Assembly: GCA_963422465.1 (NCBI GenBank)
Contig: OY730170.1
Location: 930,001-994,000, forward strand
Length of the DNA stretch: 64,000 nucleotides
Origin: Lichina pygmaea
Taxonomy: Eukaryota; Ascomycota; Lichinomycetes; Lichinales; Lichinaceae
Direction of reading: 5' to 3'
Shown here: one piece after another, positions 21,130 to 32,470 of the stretch
Position numbering within the stretch: the first letter of the stretch is position 1
How the letters are laid out: each line of letters starts with the position of its first letter
The notes under the pieces: model-generated
What the model saw: the letters and a program-made list of their open reading frames with translations, nothing else
Database searches by the model: none
Told to the model about the DNA's origin: nothing
Translations under genes and position numbers: made by a program

Positions 21130-24100
21130 TCACTCACGCTGCTGCCACCTCAGGTACCCCACCGTCACAGCCAACGTCACTGTAGTAACACAGTATGCCC
21201 CGATCGCAAACCCAGCCGCTACATCCTTCCGCAGGACTGAATAGAGCACTGACAGGATCCCGCTAAGAAGTACCAGAATGAACATCAAGGAAGTTATTGC
21301 AAACCAGTTGGAGCCCTCAATGATGTGAACGCCCCACCCGAAACATTGCTGGCCCGATATGTACTTTAGCTCTTCTTTGAGCTTCTTCGGGAATGTACGG
21401 GTCCAGTATCCGTCGAAGTGCGGACCAGGGCTGAGCAACTCGTGGATGAATTGATCGCGCAGAAGGGGCTCTTCGATCTCCATAGGACAAGGTTCGTAGT
21501 GGTACTTTCCTTTTCTGACCTCATCTTCAGGAGGTAGAGATGGATGTTGGAGGCCTAAAGGACAGATCTTCATCTTTATAGGAGCAAGATAAAACTACAA
21601 TAGTCAACTGTATGAAGCGAAATCTTTGATATACCGGTAATTTGACAAGAATACATACCTTCACAAACGTCGCCGATTTTGGGACAAGAAAACTGACATC
21701 CTCCAGATGCGACACAATCCAAGTAGGTATTGGGGCCCACGATGGTATAAATTCACTAAGCCTCCAATCTTCAGATTTTCGTATCTGCTTGTAGATCCCG
21801 TAGATATCTCGAAATGGCTCCTGGTCATTGGTGCGGCGAGTCACCTCGATGTGCTCAAGAGTCCTCAATCTCTTTGTGTTAACACATAACAGTAGATATT
21901 GACGAATCTGGCTACCGTCTTGTGAGGTTGTGTTACTCGAGAAAAGATTAGCTAGAGACTGATTTTGTCCACTGAGTATTTGTTGCTGTGGGCTTGTGGA
22001 TCGCCCACTATTGCTCGGTGGTAGATGCGCTTGCGGTGGGATACTTGGACTTGGCTGATCTGAGGGAGACTGTCCAGCCGCGGTTGTAGCTAATTGCCTC
22101 AACTTTGTCTGCAGTCGGTCTGCAGCTCCGGGATAGATCTCTTTCACATCAGCGTACATAGACTTGCCGCAACCCTAGGCAGTAGCGATATGTATTAGTT
22201 CCTAATACTAAAATAGTAGCTGCAACGGTCGTAAGCACACTTACACAAATCCACGAAATACGCTGATGACCCGGAAGAGGAGTTGGCCGTATTGCAGTAC
22301 AAAGCCATACGCGGGACTGACTTATGAAACTGAGAACTGCTTGATAAAGCCTGCGAAGACATGTTGGCAGTCCACTGTTCATCGGGCATTCGTCTTCACG
22401 ACTCTCCGGCCCTTCAATCAGAGGTTCTGACGGTTCTCTTGTCACCAATGTCTTCGCTTCACTGTAGCGGCCCTGGTCCTGATCATGGATACTCGATGTG
22501 ACCTGTGGTAGTGGCGTCTGTCTGTCAGACTCCCTAGAGTCCAGGTCGGCTTGGCCTGCGGCGAGCAACGGCTCGACAGCTTTTTCGGGGCCTGGGATCG
22601 ATGGTGCCTTCAATACGTTGCGAACGGGTCTCGCTAGGGTATTGACATCAGCACCTTTGCTGAGTAGTAGCTCGACAGTTGTCCTGTGGCCATTCCTTGA
22701 TGCAGCCTCTAGTGCGTTGCCATAGAGTCCCCCTTGGGCATTGACATCAGCGCCGTGGCTGAGCAACAGCTTGACAGTTGTCTCGTGCCCGTTGTACGAT
22801 GCAGCCTGCAGTGCGTTGCCGAAGTGTCCCCCTTGGGCATTGACATCAGCACCGTGGCTGAGCAACAGCTTGACAGTTGTCTCGTGCCCGTCGTACGATG
22901 CAGCCTGCAGTGCGTTGCCATGGAGTCCCCCTTGGGCATTGACATCAGCACCGTGGCTGAGCAACAGCTTGACAGTTGTCTCGTGCCCGTCGTACGATGC
23001 AGTCTGCAGTGCGTTGCCATAAAGTCCCCCTTGGGCATTGACATCAGCACCGGGGCTGAGCAACAGCTTGACAGTTGTCTTGTGCCCCTTGTACGATGCA
23101 GCCTGCAGTGCGTTGCCATAGGGTCCCCCTTGGGCATTGACATCAGCACCGTGGCTGAGCAACAGTTTGACAGTTGTTTTGTGCCCCTTGTACGATGCAG
23201 CCTGCAGTGCGTTGCCATAGGGTCCCCCTTGGGCATTGACATCAGCGCCGTGGCTGAGTAGTAGCTCAACAATCTTGTAATGGCCTTGACGTGATGCTAC
23301 CAGTAGCGCATTTTCATGAGTATCAATATCAGTATTCTTGCTGGGTAGCAGCTTTGTAGTTGTCCTGTGACTCTTGGACAATACACCCTGAAGCAGGTTG
23401 CTGTAGAATCTTTCTTGGATGTTGACATTAGCATGCTTGCTGAGCAGCAGCTTGACAATCTTGTCGTGGCCTCCAGATGATGCCCCCAGCAGCGCATCAC
23501 CATACTGCTCTTTATAGGCATTAATATCAGCGCCATAGATGAAAAGTAGCTCCACAATGGCTTCAGAGCCTCGAGAGGCTGCTATTTGTAGGGCGGTTTC
23601 ACCGCGATAATTTTGGGCATTGACATCAGCTTCTGAATCCAGTAGTAGCTTCACGATAGCTTCGGAGCCCCCAAAAACTGCGCTTTGCAGAACAGTTCCG
23701 GTCTTCTTGCCTCGGGCGTTGATATCTGCCCCAAAGTCGAGCAGACATTCAACCACGACAATAGAACCTCCAAGAGCAGCGAGCTGCATGAGTGAGTGGC
23801 CACGGTCGTTACGCTCTTCCACATCACGGAAACCTGCCTTCCACCAGCTGCAAAGAATCTTGTGGAAGCCAAAGTAGCATATCGCAAACGATGATCGAGT
23901 GGACGGCGCGAGCTCGGCCTCGAATCCAAGCAAGACCTCATGGCGTCTTTGAGTTGCCCAGTCCAATCTAGATCGCCTCCCCGTAAATTGGTCGCACCAG
24001 CTCACGTATGCAGCTGAGCTTTCTCTCGGAGACCCCAAGAAACTCTTCAGCAAGAAAGCCAAGCGCTGATCGATAGCTTCCTCACCGTGGTTCGAGACAT

Positions 24101-26502
24101 GAACCGGCCAGTACAATGTTGCGTAGTCGACAACCTTACGTGGAGATTTTTCTTGTGCATGCTTGGTTTTGACTTCCGGGACACGATACGCTGGATCCAA
24201 TAGAAGGCGAAGGCAAACCTTGGCTACCTGGCCGTGTGCGTAATTGTCCTGCCAACGGGTTTCGAGGTATTCATGGACTGACGGGTGTGAGAAACGGCAA
24301 TGACCGGATGCGTCGACAGCCAGCAGATTTCGACAAGCATCGAGAACAATCTCCATATCAATATCGACAGGAGCAGCAAAGTCGATATCAGGATCTTGAC
24401 ACACTGCGCCCAGCAAAACTGCAGGAGTTAGTGGCATCTGAGAACACATTACCCAATGAAACGCTCTTTCAGCGACCTCTGGGGCACTTCCTTCCTGAGA
24501 CTGAATATCGGTGTATATTTCGTCGTATAGCTCGTGAAGCTTCGCCGGAAGCTTTCCTAGGTACCTGCGGATATCATCCTCTCGAGGGCCAATTCGATGA
24601 AGCTGTTCAAGTTGCAATACTGCCCATTGGAACCTAAGCCACATGCAAGGTGAGCCTGGTGTAGGCTTCATTATAGTTCGGCAATGAGCTACTCACATGC
24701 CTTGGCTTTTCTCCACCAGCGTCTCACAGATTTCATCCTTGAGGGTGGAAGATACCTTGTGCCACCAACGTGTGGACCAGCTCTGAATCTCCGAAGTCAC
24801 AAACTTAGCTATGTCACCCTTGTTGTCTGTTATTCTGATGCCAATGTTTGGGCCTCTCTCAAAGCGAGGTTTGATGTCTTTCTCTGGACGACTTGATACT
24901 AGGATCTTGACGGGGTTTTTTGCCTCCTGAACAATCCAGTCTAACACCTCGATGAGTTCTGATCTTGAGACCTCCTCACATCTATCCAAGGCATCTATTA
25001 TGATGGTTGTGTGGAGATGAATCCCGGTCAGCTGACAGATGAGATTTCGGCTTTCTTCAACTTTGATTTCACCAGAGTTGCTCTGCCTGTAGTCGGAAAG
25101 GGATAGGGTGAATTGCACTGCTGTCTTTGAATTCTGACAGCTGCCGGACCAGGCTATTGAGCACTGACACGATGCTTCCATGATCAGAATGATTGCGGTC
25201 GCAATAGAAGTAAGCTAAAGCTTCACTGTTGGGTTCGCTGCCCAGAGTAAGACGTATATCATCCACAACAGTGGAGATAAGCTTGGTCTTGCCGGCACCG
25301 ACTGATCAAAATGATTAGTGATCATGTGAGTAACTACTGTAGTCCGAGCCTAACTTACCACAGCCATGCAACCACAATATCATCGAAGCACTAGATGCCC
25401 GCCAATCACGGTATACCTCATGTTCCAGCAACCATTGGCCAGTACTGTCAGTTCGTCCTCTGCGCGCAGTATCATGATCTTCTTTGAATGAAGCACTCGA
25501 TGTCCAGGAGAGCACCTCGCGGTGTGCAGATTCACATAATGATTGATCTGAGTAGGATATTTGCGAACCGACACGAACAGGTGGCTTCTGTGTTTCTTTG
25601 AACAATTCCATCAAGCACTTTGCCTGGTTGTCCAGCATAGAACGAGCGTTATGCCCAGATGTGTTCTCACAGAGACTGGCCTCTGTATCCACATATACCC
25701 CAAGTATATGAGTCTTCTTGGTTCTAGCAGCCACCTGGTCAGGGTAAGGTGAAGGCGATGCCACTCGGAACAGAACCCCTTTCTTGTACTCGTAGAGCTG
25801 AACTTCAATGGCAAGATACTGCATGATCTCCGCATACAAGTTGATCAACGCTGATTCCAGGTTTGCGGTTGCCTGGTTTTCTGGATTTCCTCCCAGATAA
25901 AGCAGTTCATATATCTTACATCGACTGAGGAGATGTCCGAATTTCTCGAGTACGATGAGCATGACTCCCATCAGCGGAGTCTTGTGATCAACTGCCTATA
26001 GCAAATTCAGTACTCCACACTCGCCCACTCATCAGCTTAGGGCAAGAGGTCATGCAGTTACCTGAAGTAAGAATATGATTGCTGCCCAAAGCAATGAAAA
26101 GTGGCCCGTGTCGACATTGGTCGCCACACTTCCTGCTGTCTTGATTATGTTGATCCATTTGATCATCTTGTACATGACATCATGTAGAATGACTTTACGG
26201 CCTTGGAATTCCACCGTCCAGTGTTCCTTCAGGCATTCTTCTCGTTTCTCCTCAGCCATCTGAAGAAGCTGGTCCAACAACAGCGTGGTCGAACTCGTTT
26301 CACTTCGCGAGGATGAGACAGTCTCTTGAAGCGTCGCTCGATCCTCATCCGTAAGCTTCCCGAACGCTTCGGCGCACAGATCCCTGCACTGAGGGTTCTG
26401 ACCCGGGGAAATCGACTGCCTCGGTGAACCCATTTCTTCTCGCGACGAATTAGCGGAGTTGCTGAGCACGTCCGGCTGTTCTTGTCTCGATTGCTCGAGC
26501 AC
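21130..26502 (-). CDS. NACHT-ankyrin STAND (NLR-like) protein with C-terminal membrane domain; apparent frameshift
   Basis: Receptor-like signal-transduction ATPase of the fungal NLR class. Proposed exons (minus): 26502-26062, 25995-25359, 25301-24697, 24633-22245, 22174-21659, 21594-21130, about 1683 residues. The N-terminal helical domain (about 1-250; a WAAIIFLLQ motif typical of fungal NACHT-N/DUF7708-like regions) precedes the P-loop GCVGAGKTK near residue 360 (spliced across an intron), a Walker-B-like TIIIDALD and an SSRPEKDI motif. About 13 ankyrin repeats follow (about 830-1245), six of them nearly identical. The last two exons add a separate domain with LLLCVNT, a YKPCP-like YEPCP, the motif GWGVHIIEG and two hydrophobic spans at the end. 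Exon sum is one base over a multiple of three. The frame must change within 25092-25107 (CCCTTTCC on the coding strand), between HPI and DYRQ, and no GT-AG intron of suitable length fits. So this is either a broken allele or a sequence error. Start codon is tentative. Confidence 0.8.
22680..23270 (-). repeat. Six near-identical 99-bp coding repeats (ankyrin units)
   Basis: The word CCCCTTGGGCATTGACATCA recurs at a period of exactly 99 bases (about 22728, 22827, 22926, 23025, 23124 and 23223). Each unit encodes one 33-residue ankyrin repeat containing GNALQAASY and LLLSHGADVNAQGG. Neighbouring ankyrin units on either side are far more diverged, so this block is a recent amplification or is kept uniform by gene conversion. 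Confidence 0.92.
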
Positions 26503-27899
26503 TCCTCTTCAGACTGATCAGACTCGAATCTGACTATCCCGACCTTGAACAGATCTTCTCCACCAGCTGAAGATGCCTATGAAGCGCAGGTCGCTCGGGG
26601 ATCGTCCTTCCTAGGAAGAATTTGAGGGAATCTGTGCGGAATTCATAAAGTGAGACGAAGCCAATACTGGACGAGAGACTGAAGAGAATGACAACCCCAC
26701 AGCCGCATGCCTTCTCGACTCTGTTGCCCACTGGCGTAGCACAAGGCTGCGGTCGAAGACTGGAAGGCGGAACAGGCTAGACCATTTCGGTCAGGCATGC
26801 ATGATCTCACGATGTACTTCCGTAAAGGTACCGTGATATCTTTCGACTCCATCCAAACACGATGTTCTTGGTCCCTGACATCACAGTGTGGGTGCTGAGC
26901 GCTACCAGATTTATGTTCAGCAAGGACTGGTGCCTCGATGACTTCTCGGCCAGCTGAAAACCAGTCTTGACCCACCACATCAGAGTGATGTGGACCTCTG
27001 GCCTCCGGCACTCTGCTACCCGCAGCCCTCCCGCAAAGCACACAACATGTGACCATAGCCCGCAGGAGTCACATTGATCTACTACCATGGACGAAAGATG
27101 CTGCGACAGGGAAGGAAGGAAGAAAGGGATGCAGACCGCACAGCTAGCTGGGACTTCCGAGAGGGCAGTTCATTCAATCAAAGAAATCTTTTCGCACTGA
27201 GCTTCGTACATGAGTATTTGAGCAGGTCCTACTGTGTCCAGCACTCCTAGGGCTGTGACCTTAGCAGAAGCAGTGTAGTCCATCAAGCTCAGAGGTTTCA
27301 CGCACCTTAACTACATCCCGTACGTGTAATAGAGCTGGAGCTGGAGCTGGATCTATAGAGCATGCACCCAACCAATCTTTGTGACCGGTAGAAGAATAGA
27401 TAGTCGACCGGATCGACGGAAGTACTTGCAGGCAACTTTCAGGTATCTTGAAGGGGCAGCCAGAGACTTCAGGTTAGATCAGTGTTTAGAATTGTTTATG
27501 ACTTGCTTTGGTTTGTGTGCTGAGCTGAGTGTGGACGAGAGCCAGAGAGACAGGATGAAAACAGAGAGCAGAAGAGACACCGCGCCTTCTCCAGGTCAAG
27601 ATCCATGCCCCAGATGTCCTGCCTGAAGGAATCACACACCTGCAAATGCGGATTGAACACCAACGAGGAAAAGGATTGCATGCAAAACAACGAAAACGCC
27701 AGGATGGCAGTGACTAGAACTGGTCAAAGTACATGAGAAATGGACCACCCGAAACAAAGAGAGAAGACAAGTAAATAAGTTCTGGCATGCGGCGTCCAAA
27801 TCGACGAAGGCCCGAAAATAAAAAGTCTCCAACAGCAAAGAAAGAGCGCAAGAGAGAGCGCAAGAGAGAGCGCAAGAGAGAAAACCACAGAGCGGATAA
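26503..27899. other. Spacer upstream of the NACHT-ankyrin gene
   Basis: No supported gene. A 65-residue minus-strand frame at 26534-26731 with a hydrophobic centre was not called, because it has no family and is not joinable to the next exon. Near the right end, at about 27845-27880, AGAGAGCGCA-type units repeat three times. Confidence 0.45.
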
Positions 27900-29138
27900 T
27901 CACCATAACCGGATGCGCTTCACCAATTTCTTGGCATACGCGTAGCCCGCTGGTGCTTTCTGTTTCGAACTTGAGCTTCCCCACGATCTCCTCTCCCTTT
28001 CCTTGCCGCCGCATTTCTTCTTCCTCTTGCCCGGCTTCACCAAGCTTGGTGACGGTGAGCCACCTTCGAGGGATGATGCAGCGTCAGAAGTTGCTTCCTC
28101 GTGCGTGAGCATCATCGACGATGACGTGGGAGTTGGCCCGTTCAAAGTCCCCGAGCTGTCCGACGTGGCGACGGTGTCGCTATCATCGTCTTGCTGGCTG
28201 TAGATGTAGCCATCTTCGAAGTCGTCGTCATCGACGAAGGAGGTCGTCGGCGCCATGTCGTAGTCGCGCTCGTAGTTCCTCGCCGCTTCCTGCACCATCG
28301 CCATCATCTCCTCCTGCGTCCAGTCCCGTTCCTCGAGCACGGTCCACAGATCCCAACTCGGTTCTCGCCAGGACCGTGGTCGATCTGAGTGTAGCCTCGA
28401 ACGACCGATGACCCTCTCGGTCTTGGCACTCCTCGCGGCTGCGTCCCTCCTGCCACGGCCACGACCGCGCGTACGTACGCGGCTGCGTCCGCGGCCCCGG
28501 CCTCGCTCCTTTCGGCCACTCGTGCTCGTCGAAAGCGATATCGGGGCCCGCTCGGGCGACAGAGGGTCGAGTTCAGGCACATCATCCTCAGACAGTCCCT
28601 GAGGCTGCAGGCGCGGCGTCGAAGGGCGAGAGATATGCATCCACTTCCTTAGTCCTTCCAGTGGAGCGGGCCCGAGGGCCGGGAGCAGACGACGCTGCCG
28701 CCGACGCTTGCCGGGTGAGGCAGCTGCTGCCGACTCCAGCACATCAAAGTCCGCCATCACGTCGCCACTGCGAAAGGGCGAGAGCGAGCGAGACCGGGGC
28801 CGACCGTCCGGCAGGATCCCGGCCGACAGGTCCTCAAAGACGTCGTACCGGTCGTCGCCATACTCCTCAACTCCGTCTGGACTAGTGATCGTGAGCGACG
28901 GAGGGCTGATGAAGTACGCAAACGGGTCTTCATCGATCGAGTCGGCGCTGGGAGTTCTGAGTCCATGCTGGTCCGTGGTGCGCAAAGGGACGGTAGGGGA
29001 GGAAGGCGGCCAGGAGAGCGAGCGGTGAAGACGGAACAAAGGCATCTGTACCTCGGTCTCTCTGTCACAGGCAGCCGAGGTGGGATGTTCTGACCGCCGC
29101 AGAACGAGAATGATGGTGACGGAGCTTCGCGCATGCAC
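27900..29138 (-). CDS. Hypothetical protein, arginine- and aspartate-rich, intronless
   Basis: An uninterrupted frame of 412 residues. A more natural start may be the second methionine (MPLFRLHRS) at 29045, since the first 31 residues are unlike the rest. Composition is low-complexity: an RGRGRSRVRTRGRGRGRR block mid-protein (possible nuclear localisation or RNA contact), an acidic SFVDDDDFEDGY stretch, and a basic C-terminus (KPGKRKKKCGG, KKLVKRIRLW). The segment SWREPSWDLWTVLEE resembles a short conserved motif I recall from uncharacterised Sordariomycete proteins. No enzymatic domain, signal peptide or membrane span is seen. Coding status rests on length, codon-periodic GC bias and that motif. 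Confidence 0.62.
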   Translation of the reverse strand: MHARSSVTIILVLRRSEHPTSAACDRETEVQMPLFRLHRSLSWPPSSPTVPLRTTDQHGLRTPSADSIDEDPFAYFISPPSLTITSPDGVEEYGDDRYDVFEDLSAGILPDGRPRSRSLSPFRSGDVMADFDVLESAAAASPGKRRRQRRLLPALGPAPLEGLRKWMHISRPSTPRLQPQGLSEDDVPELDPLSPERAPISLSTSTSGRKERGRGRGRSRVRTRGRGRGRRDAAARSAKTERVIGRSRLHSDRPRSWREPSWDLWTVLEERDWTQEEMMAMVQEAARNYERDYDMAPTTSFVDDDDFEDGYIYSQQDDDSDTVATSDSSGTLNGPTPTSSSMMLTHEEATSDAASSLEGGSPSPSLVKPGKRKKKCGGKERERRSWGSSSSKQKAPAGYAYAKKLVKRIRLW

Positions 29139-30928
29139 TCAGCGATGCGCAGGATATGAGTCCGCCGAGGTTGAACGACAGACCGCGAGGTTCATTCAGC
29201 TCAAGCTCAGCCGATAGCGAAGTATATCAAGGGTCAAGGCCCGCACGCGCGTCGTTAGGGAGATCGCAGCCGAAGACGTATGCTTTGACGACGACCGCCA
29301 CCGGAGCCAAGGAAAGAGGTTCAACTCGTGGACGGAGACGCAGGGTCAGCAGAGCATGCCTCACACCCCCCAATCAGGTCGTCGTCCAAGCCACCCGGAA
29401 CGCCAAGCGCCATCAGATCAGATGCTAGTGACATTCCCATGCTGTCGGGGAGACGCAAGGCACTCGCGCCCTGCCTGTTCGGATCCTGTCGCTAAGGTAA
29501 GGAACCGTCTGTGGAGAACCCGTGTCCGCGTGACGACGTCCGATACCTAATTAGTCCAAGGTGAGGGGGCCACGTGAGGAGATGCATCAGCCCCGCCCGA
29601 GCCCATTCTCAACCGTCCGTGTGATGGGCAGAACTTAGCAAGAAGCGCTGATAAAAGGCCCCGGCACGGCACGAACAATGGCACGACATGATTTCTACGG
29701 GTACGGTCATGGTCAGAAGAAGCAGATCAAGGCCATCGCTTGACTCGGCCATGCGGGATCGTGTCGGACATGCGACATGGTCAACATTCCTGGTTCAGTT
29801 CCTGCTCGATTCAGTGGTCACCACCGACTCGACATTCGATGCCCTTTCTCCAGGTGGGCCGTATGTGGGGCCAGGTAGATGTGTCAAGCTCTGAAGGGCG
29901 CACTCGGGAGCAACACAGCCACTTGGAGCGTCATGGATCGTGAGGCGACGACGCGAAGGATCTGCCTCCGCCGACATGGCTATGTCTCAGCAGGCAGATA
30001 CCGACGACGACGACACATGAGTCATTGCCGTACAGTCACTGAGGTGACTTGACGGAGCAATCGACGCCCAGGTCTTCTCGCCCGCCGTCGCAGGGCGAGC
30101 CAGGCGTGTTTCAGTAGCGCAGCCTACTAATCATAGTAGGCGCTAGCTGCCTAACTCCGGGCGCCTTGGGCTGTACGGCAAGGTTGGCTAGAGCCTGGGG
30201 TTACAGTACGGTAGGTATGTATCCGGCACGCTGGGTGCGAGGCAGAGTACTGTGTTTACCCTCCAGAGCCCCACGAGCCCCTGGCAAAAGTTCCAACAAT
30301 ATACACTAATCTAGACTATGGCTGTGGGGTTGAGCAGTGACTACAACAGGGCTGACCCCCAACAGCTACACTCAGGCGTCAGCTGTTTGCGCCCTAGGAG
30401 TTTCACAAGCTTATTTGTCATCTGGCTTTAGGGATCACTACACTAAGTGATAGGCTGCCTGTACCTGCACAAGTGGGTCACTATCGGTATTCTCACCAGG
30501 CATTTTAGACCATCACTCTTAGGCACACAAGACGTACATACTGATTCATCCTTAGGGCTGCATACCTAGTCCCAGGCATATACCAAGCCTATAAAAATGG
30601 CAGAGATATTGAACAAAGGGTGTACGAAAGTTTCTGAACAAACATGCGTACGTACGGTAGAGGAAATTACTCTTTGCAGGCCATGCCATACCATCCTATG
30701 CCATACCATGCTATGCTTTGCTATGCCATCGAACCAGCTCTTCAGAGCCAAGATTTCGACATCCTCACGAGTATGTACAACTCACTCGGTATCCCCCTTC
30801 TGCGCTCAAAGAACATTTCACCAACCCGGACTGTGCTATTTCAAGACTGCACAGGTGAAACATCTCCCAGCCGCGCCCTTCGGCTCGACCGCCAACAAAC
30901 CCCGATAGACAGTGGACATCCGAGAAAG

Positions 30929-30989
<61 letters not shown>

Positions 30990-30994
30990 ATGTT
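29139..30994. other. Spacer with (GA)n
   Basis: No supported gene in 1.9 kb. A GA microsatellite abuts the 3' end of the next gene. Around 30660-30730 there is a CCATACCATGCTATG-like imperfect short repeat. Confidence 0.45.
30934..30987 (+). repeat. (GA)27 microsatellite
   Basis: Perfect GA run ending seven bases beyond the stop codon of the minus-strand membrane-protein gene, so it probably lies in that gene's 3' UTR as a CT run. Confidence 0.92.
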
Positions 30995-32470
30995 CTAGCG
31001 CGACAGCATATCGTCCCCGCTATCACTCAGACTGTCCCTCCTCCTGCTGCTCGAGGCCGCAGCGCCGCGGCGAGCGCCTGTCTCCCTGCTCGGTCTCACT
31101 CGCGACGCGGACGACGACGGGCCCGGGGAAGGTCTCCTGCTGTCACCGGTGCGGAACGTCCCGGGTACTCTGAAGATGCTAGGGTCCGTGGGCGGACCGG
31201 TGCGGCTGACGCCCGCGATGTAGTGCGGGTAGATCTTGGTGCCGGTGTCGGTCTCGGTGAGACCGCTGACGCTGGAGGCGTCCGCGTAGGACCTCGGGCC
31301 CGAGCCGGTGGTGGGGCCGCTGACGTACGTCTCGTTGTCGTTGTCGCGATAGGACTCCTTCTTCTTCGGCGACGAAGACGCGCCGCGGTGGTACTCGTAG
31401 TTGTTCGACGAGCGCTGGGCTCGGCGATGCTCTGACTGTCGCCGTCGGCGCTGTTCGTTGAGGTAGGACGTGTCCCCGCTGACGGTGCTGTCGTCGCCTT
31501 CGACGAACGAGTAGGCGGCGCTGGGCTGTCGTGGCTGCCGCTTCGTGCCGATGCCTTTACCGCCGGCGCTGGGGCCGGCGCCGGCGTGACTGTCGTCGGC
31601 GTGCCAGTGTCGGCCGAGGAAACCTCGTCCCTTTTTCGCCGTCCCTTTCGCACGCTCCTCCTTCTCCTTTTTCTTCTTTTCTTTGCTCGTCATCGCCGCC
31701 GCTGTCACCGCCGCCGCTCCCGGCGTCGAGCCATGCGGGTGCTCCCTCATCTGGGGCGTCGCGGATGACAGCTCGGAGCGTTCGGAGTTGGTCGGGTCCC
31801 AGTAGCTACCATCGGCTTTGCGGTTCAGGCCACCAACCCGAGCCGGTTTCTCGTGTCGATATCGACGGACGTCGTCATCCCGTTGTCCGCTCCTCACGAA
31901 TCGGTGCGGCGCGTCGTCGTGATCGTAGTCGCCGCGGACGCTGTCGTCGCCGGTCCTGTCGGTCGTCTCGCTCCCGAGGAGCTCGGTACGACGAGTGGCG
32001 TTGGACAGGGTCTTGCCATCCTTGCCCTTGCGGCGGAGGACCGTCGACTTGTACTCCTCCCAGTCGCCCTCCTTGAAGCGGAAACCGCCGTCTCTGGCCC
32101 AGAAGAAAAACCAGATCGAGCTCAACACCAGGCCTAGACCGAGAAAGCCGAACAGCACGAAGATGGCTTTGTTGTTGAACGCGTCCGGCGGGACCGCGCC
32201 GGAACCTCGGTTCCAATGCGTCCCATCTTCCGCGGCCGGCTCCTGACGACGCGAGAGGTCGTACGCAGCAAAGGGAGAAGATGCCCACGACGAAGACGGG
32301 AGAAGCGAGCGTGTCTCGAGATGGTTGTTGAGAAGAGAGATGCCGAGGCCGAGACGTTTTGTCGAGGCTGGCGCCATTGTCGAAACCGAGTCTCGTTCAG
32401 ATGTCAGTTCAAACTCGAGGCTCGGCTCTTGCCAGGGAACAAGACATACCTGAGCAGAGCCGCACCTCAA
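30995..32470 (-). CDS. Hypothetical single-pass membrane protein
   Basis: A 491-residue open frame; the likely start is MAPASTKRLG (residue 32, position 32377), because the preceding residues look like leader sequence. One transmembrane helix spans residues 102-124 (AIFVLFGFLGLGLVLSSIWF), followed by a conserved juxtamembrane block (FRFKEGDWEEYKSTVLRRKG, then LSNATRRTELLG) and a later GGLNRKADGSYW motif. Further on there is a lysine/glutamate-rich KEKKKKEKEE segment and a long serine/arginine-rich, probably disordered tail. I recall similar fungal proteins labelled 'endosomal SPRY domain-containing', but no SPRY fold is visible here, so that name is not adopted. Topology (N-terminus lumenal, tail cytosolic) is inference. 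Confidence 0.72.
   Translation of the reverse strand: MRCGSAQVCLVPWQEPSLEFELTSERDSVSTMAPASTKRLGLGISLLNNHLETRSLLPSSSWASSPFAAYDLSRRQEPAAEDGTHWNRGSGAVPPDAFNNKAIFVLFGFLGLGLVLSSIWFFFWARDGGFRFKEGDWEEYKSTVLRRKGKDGKTLSNATRRTELLGSETTDRTGDDSVRGDYDHDDAPHRFVRSGQRDDDVRRYRHEKPARVGGLNRKADGSYWDPTNSERSELSSATPQMREHPHGSTPGAAAVTAAAMTSKEKKKKEKEERAKGTAKKGRGFLGRHWHADDSHAGAGPSAGGKGIGTKRQPRQPSAAYSFVEGDDSTVSGDTSYLNEQRRRRQSEHRRAQRSSNNYEYHRGASSSPKKKESYRDNDNETYVSGPTTGSGPRSYADASSVSGLTETDTGTKIYPHYIAGVSRTGPPTDPSIFRVPGTFRTGDSRRPSPGPSSSASRVRPSRETGARRGAAASSSRRRDSLSDSGDDMLSR

Noticed and set aside
22175-22244. Transmembrane helix after the ankyrin repeats (VLTTVAATILVLG)
   Set aside because: It lies wholly inside an intron with a canonical donor, branch site and acceptor; the spliced protein lacks it.
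22709-23272. Long repetitive open frames on both strands across the ankyrin block
   Set aside because: The 99-base period is a multiple of three, so one open unit stays open in several frames; these are shadows of the ankyrin gene.
30995-32470. Naming the single-pass protein 'endosomal SPRY domain protein'
   Set aside because: That label is recalled from automatic annotation of similar proteins, but no SPRY-like domain can be seen in this sequence.
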